DNA from: Nitrospiraceae bacterium | GTDB taxonomy: Bacteria > Nitrospirota > Nitrospiria > Nitrospirales > Nitrospiraceae | Length of the DNA: 7,136 nt | Direction of reading: 5' to 3' | Assembly: GCA_005793285.1 (NCBI GenBank) | Contig: SXPO01000116.1 | Coordinates: forward strand, 1 to 7,136 | Shown: positions 5,614-7,136 of the stretch, piece by piece | Numbering within the stretch: the first letter of the stretch is position 1 | Layout of the letters: the number at the start of each line of letters is the position of its first letter | Position numbers and translations under genes: made by a program | The notes under the pieces: model-generated | Databases searched by the model: none | Told to the model about the DNA's origin: nothing | What the model saw: the letters and a program-made list of their open reading frames with translations, nothing else

Positions 5614-7136
5614 GAAAGCCTGAGAAATTTGGCAGGTCAGGAGCGTCGGCTGGGGAATTGCTGTCGGTTTCACGGAGAGCATCGACCTGGCCTGACCCGA
5701 CTCCTGTCTTGCTGGCTGAAGAGCGGAAGCCCGAGCAGATCAGAGCTATTCTATCGGCCTATGGGTTGAAGAATATCGAGCAGGCCGACCGCAATCTCGG
5801 CATGATGGCCGGGGAACCGCATGAGCGGCGTCAGTTAGCCGAGATCCTTCCGCAGTTGTTAGAGGCTGTCGCGCGGACAGCCGATCCCGATCACGCACTC
5901 AATCATTGGGAGCGGTTGCTCTCGAACGTGACCCGTTCGTCGTTCTTGGACTATCTGCGCAGTTCGCCGCGCATGGTGGAGGTCCTCGCGACAATTTTTG
6001 GCAACAGCGATTCGCTGGCCTTCACGATTATGTGCGATCCCATGCTGGTCTATTGGCTGGCTGAGGAATCGGTGTTCTCGAAGCCGGCAACCCGTGCCAG
6101 CATCGAACAGTCATTGCACAAGCAGCTGGCCAGGCTGACGGTGAAGGAGTTGAAGCTGGACGTATTGCGCCGGGTGCGGCGGCGGGAGATGCTGCGGATC
6201 GGTGTGCGTGATCTGCTGCGCATGGCTGACGTGCCGGAGACCATGGCCGCTCTATCCGATTTGGCCAGTGTCTTGATTCACGCAGCCTATCATGTGGTGG
6301 ATGCGGACTTGCGCTCCCTGTACGGCGTCCCCATGCACAAGAACCGGCAGGGGAAGTGGGTGGAGACAGGTTTTGCCGTGATGGGGATGGGGAAACTTGG
6401 CGGCCATGAGCTGAACTACAGCTCCGACGTCGACCTGATCTACGTCTACGCGTCCCATGAAGGAGAGACGAGAGCCCCACGCGGAAAGTCAGCCGGGAAG
6501 CCGGCGGTTGCCGGTATTTCCAGCGAGGAATATTTTGAAATCCTCTCGCGCGAGCTGACCAAGGCGCTGGTTGAGCAGACCAGAGAGGGGTATGTCTTTC
6601 GTGTGGATTTGCGGCTGCGGGCCGAAGGGTCCGTCGGGCAGTTAGCCCGCTCGCTGGCGGATTACAAAAAGTATTACGAGACCAGAGGCATGGCGTGGGA
6701 ACGATTGGCGCTCCTGAAGGCCTGGCCGGTGGCAGGGGCGCTGGCGGTGGGGCAGGCGTTCTTGAATATGGCCAGGCCGTTCATTTTCGGCGCGGGGAAG
6801 ATGGATTGTGATGGAGCGCTGGCGATCGTGCAGAATGTGCGGACGGTGAAGGAGATGATTGATGCGAAGATGGCCGAGCGCGGCCATGAGCGGCGCAATG
6901 TGAAGCTTGGAATCGGCGGCATCCGGGAGATCGAATTTCTCGTGCAGACGGTTCAGGTGTTGGCAGGGAAGCAGGCGCCGGCGCTTCTCGATCGCAGCAC
7001 GCTCGGGGCGTTGTCTCGATTTGTGACCGGCAAGCTGATCTCGGGCCGGGAGCGGGACGAGCTGACGGCGGCCTATCTCTTTCTACGCGATGTGGAGCAC
7101 AAGCTCCAGATGGTCCATGACCTTCAAACCCATGCG
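5607..7136 (+). CDS. glnE: Glutamine synthetase adenylyltransferase/deadenylylase, N-terminal part (3' end outside window)
   Basis: GlnE attaches AMP to, and removes it from, a tyrosine on glutamine synthetase, switching the enzyme down when glutamine is plentiful; its direction is set by PII and glutamine. The frame is open from after the stop at 5601-5603 to the window end, 510 residues of an expected 900-1000. Visible marks belong to the N-terminal deadenylylase half: the helical VLRRVRRREMLRIGVRDLL stretch; the nucleotidyltransferase motif MGMGKLGGHELNYSSDVDL with D274 and D276; third carboxylate D334 in FRVDLRLRAEG; YYETRGMAWERLALLKA; and KLGIGGIREIEFLVQ (433-447). The C-terminal adenylyltransferase half should follow outside. 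The start is uncertain: GTG 5607 has GAGG eight bases upstream but lies in a heptamer repeat; TTG 5658 and TTG 5709 are alternatives, and the first in-frame ATG is 5796. Residues before about 35 look non-conserved, so a later start is quite possible. Confidence 0.93.
   Translation, partial: MRRKPEKFGRSGASAGELLSVSRRASTWPDPTPVLLAEERKPEQIRAILSAYGLKNIEQADRNLGMMAGEPHERRQLAEILPQLLEAVARTADPDHALNHWERLLSNVTRSSFLDYLRSSPRMVEVLATIFGNSDSLAFTIMCDPMLVYWLAEESVFSKPATRASIEQSLHKQLARLTVKELKLDVLRRVRRREMLRIGVRDLLRMADVPETMAALSDLASVLIHAAYHVVDADLRSLYGVPMHKNRQGKWVETGFAVMGMGKLGGHELNYSSDVDLIYVYASHEGETRAPRGKSAGKPAVAGISSEEYFEILSRELTKALVEQTREGYVFRVDLRLRAEGSVGQLARSLADYKKYYETRGMAWERLALLKAWPVAGALAVGQAFLNMARPFIFGAGKMDCDGALAIVQNVRTVKEMIDAKMAERGHERRNVKLGIGGIREIEFLVQTVQVLAGKQAPALLDRSTLGALSRFVTGKLISGRERDELTAAYLFLRDVEHKLQMVHDLQTHA

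Noticed and set aside
5485..5682. 65-residue minus-strand ORF across the divergent promoter region
   Set aside because: Much of it translates the heptamer array and the promoter region; no supporting signals.
6028..6480. 150-residue minus-strand ORF
   Set aside because: Antisense to the conserved glnE coding frame; composition rich in Arg, Ser and Pro is typical of a shadow frame in GC-rich DNA.

Overview
The window looks like a chromosomal core-metabolism segment from a free-living, moderately GC-rich bacterium. Gene order, protein style and the short heptamer tandem repeats between genes remind me most of the Nitrospira group (Nitrospirota). That assignment comes from pattern memory and not from a search, so it is moderate at best. 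I see no rRNA or tRNA genes, insertion sequences, phage genes or CRISPR arrays.

Left third (1-2433, + strand): the 3' end of a tryptophan operon, trpF (5' truncated by the window), trpB and trpA. trpB and trpA overlap by the ATGA junction and encode the two subunits of tryptophan synthase. The 109-bp trpF-trpB gap holds mutually exclusive base-pairing segments and a 35-codon ORF that nearly fills it. The 288-bp gap after trpA holds a CTCAATC heptamer repeat, a long stable hairpin that may end trp transcription, and a strong intrinsic terminator facing the other way.

Middle (2722-5525, - strand): a small exported protein with an Ig-like look, probably a lipoprotein. It has its own near-consensus sigma70 promoter, strong ribosome binding site and terminator. 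Upstream of it on the same strand is a 754-763-residue protein with two N-terminal ACT-like regions followed by a nucleotidyltransferase and helical domain of the GlnE/GlnD type. This order is unlike canonical GlnE (two NTase halves, no ACT) and unlike GlnD (NTase, HD, then ACT-ACT at the C-terminus).

Right (5526-7136, + strand): transcribed divergently from the ACT-NTase gene is the 5' part of glnE, the glutamine synthetase adenylyltransferase/deadenylylase. It runs off the window after about 510 residues, so only its N-terminal half is visible. The divergent intergenic region carries back-to-back sigma70-like promoters with overlapping -35 boxes and a GTGAAAC/GTGAGGC heptamer array that runs into the best start codon of glnE.

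The most interesting point is the divergent pair: a canonical glnE beside an ACT-bearing GlnE/GlnD-like paralogue. It suggests a locus for nitrogen-status control in which glutamine (through ACT domains) could be sensed by a second nucleotidyltransferase.
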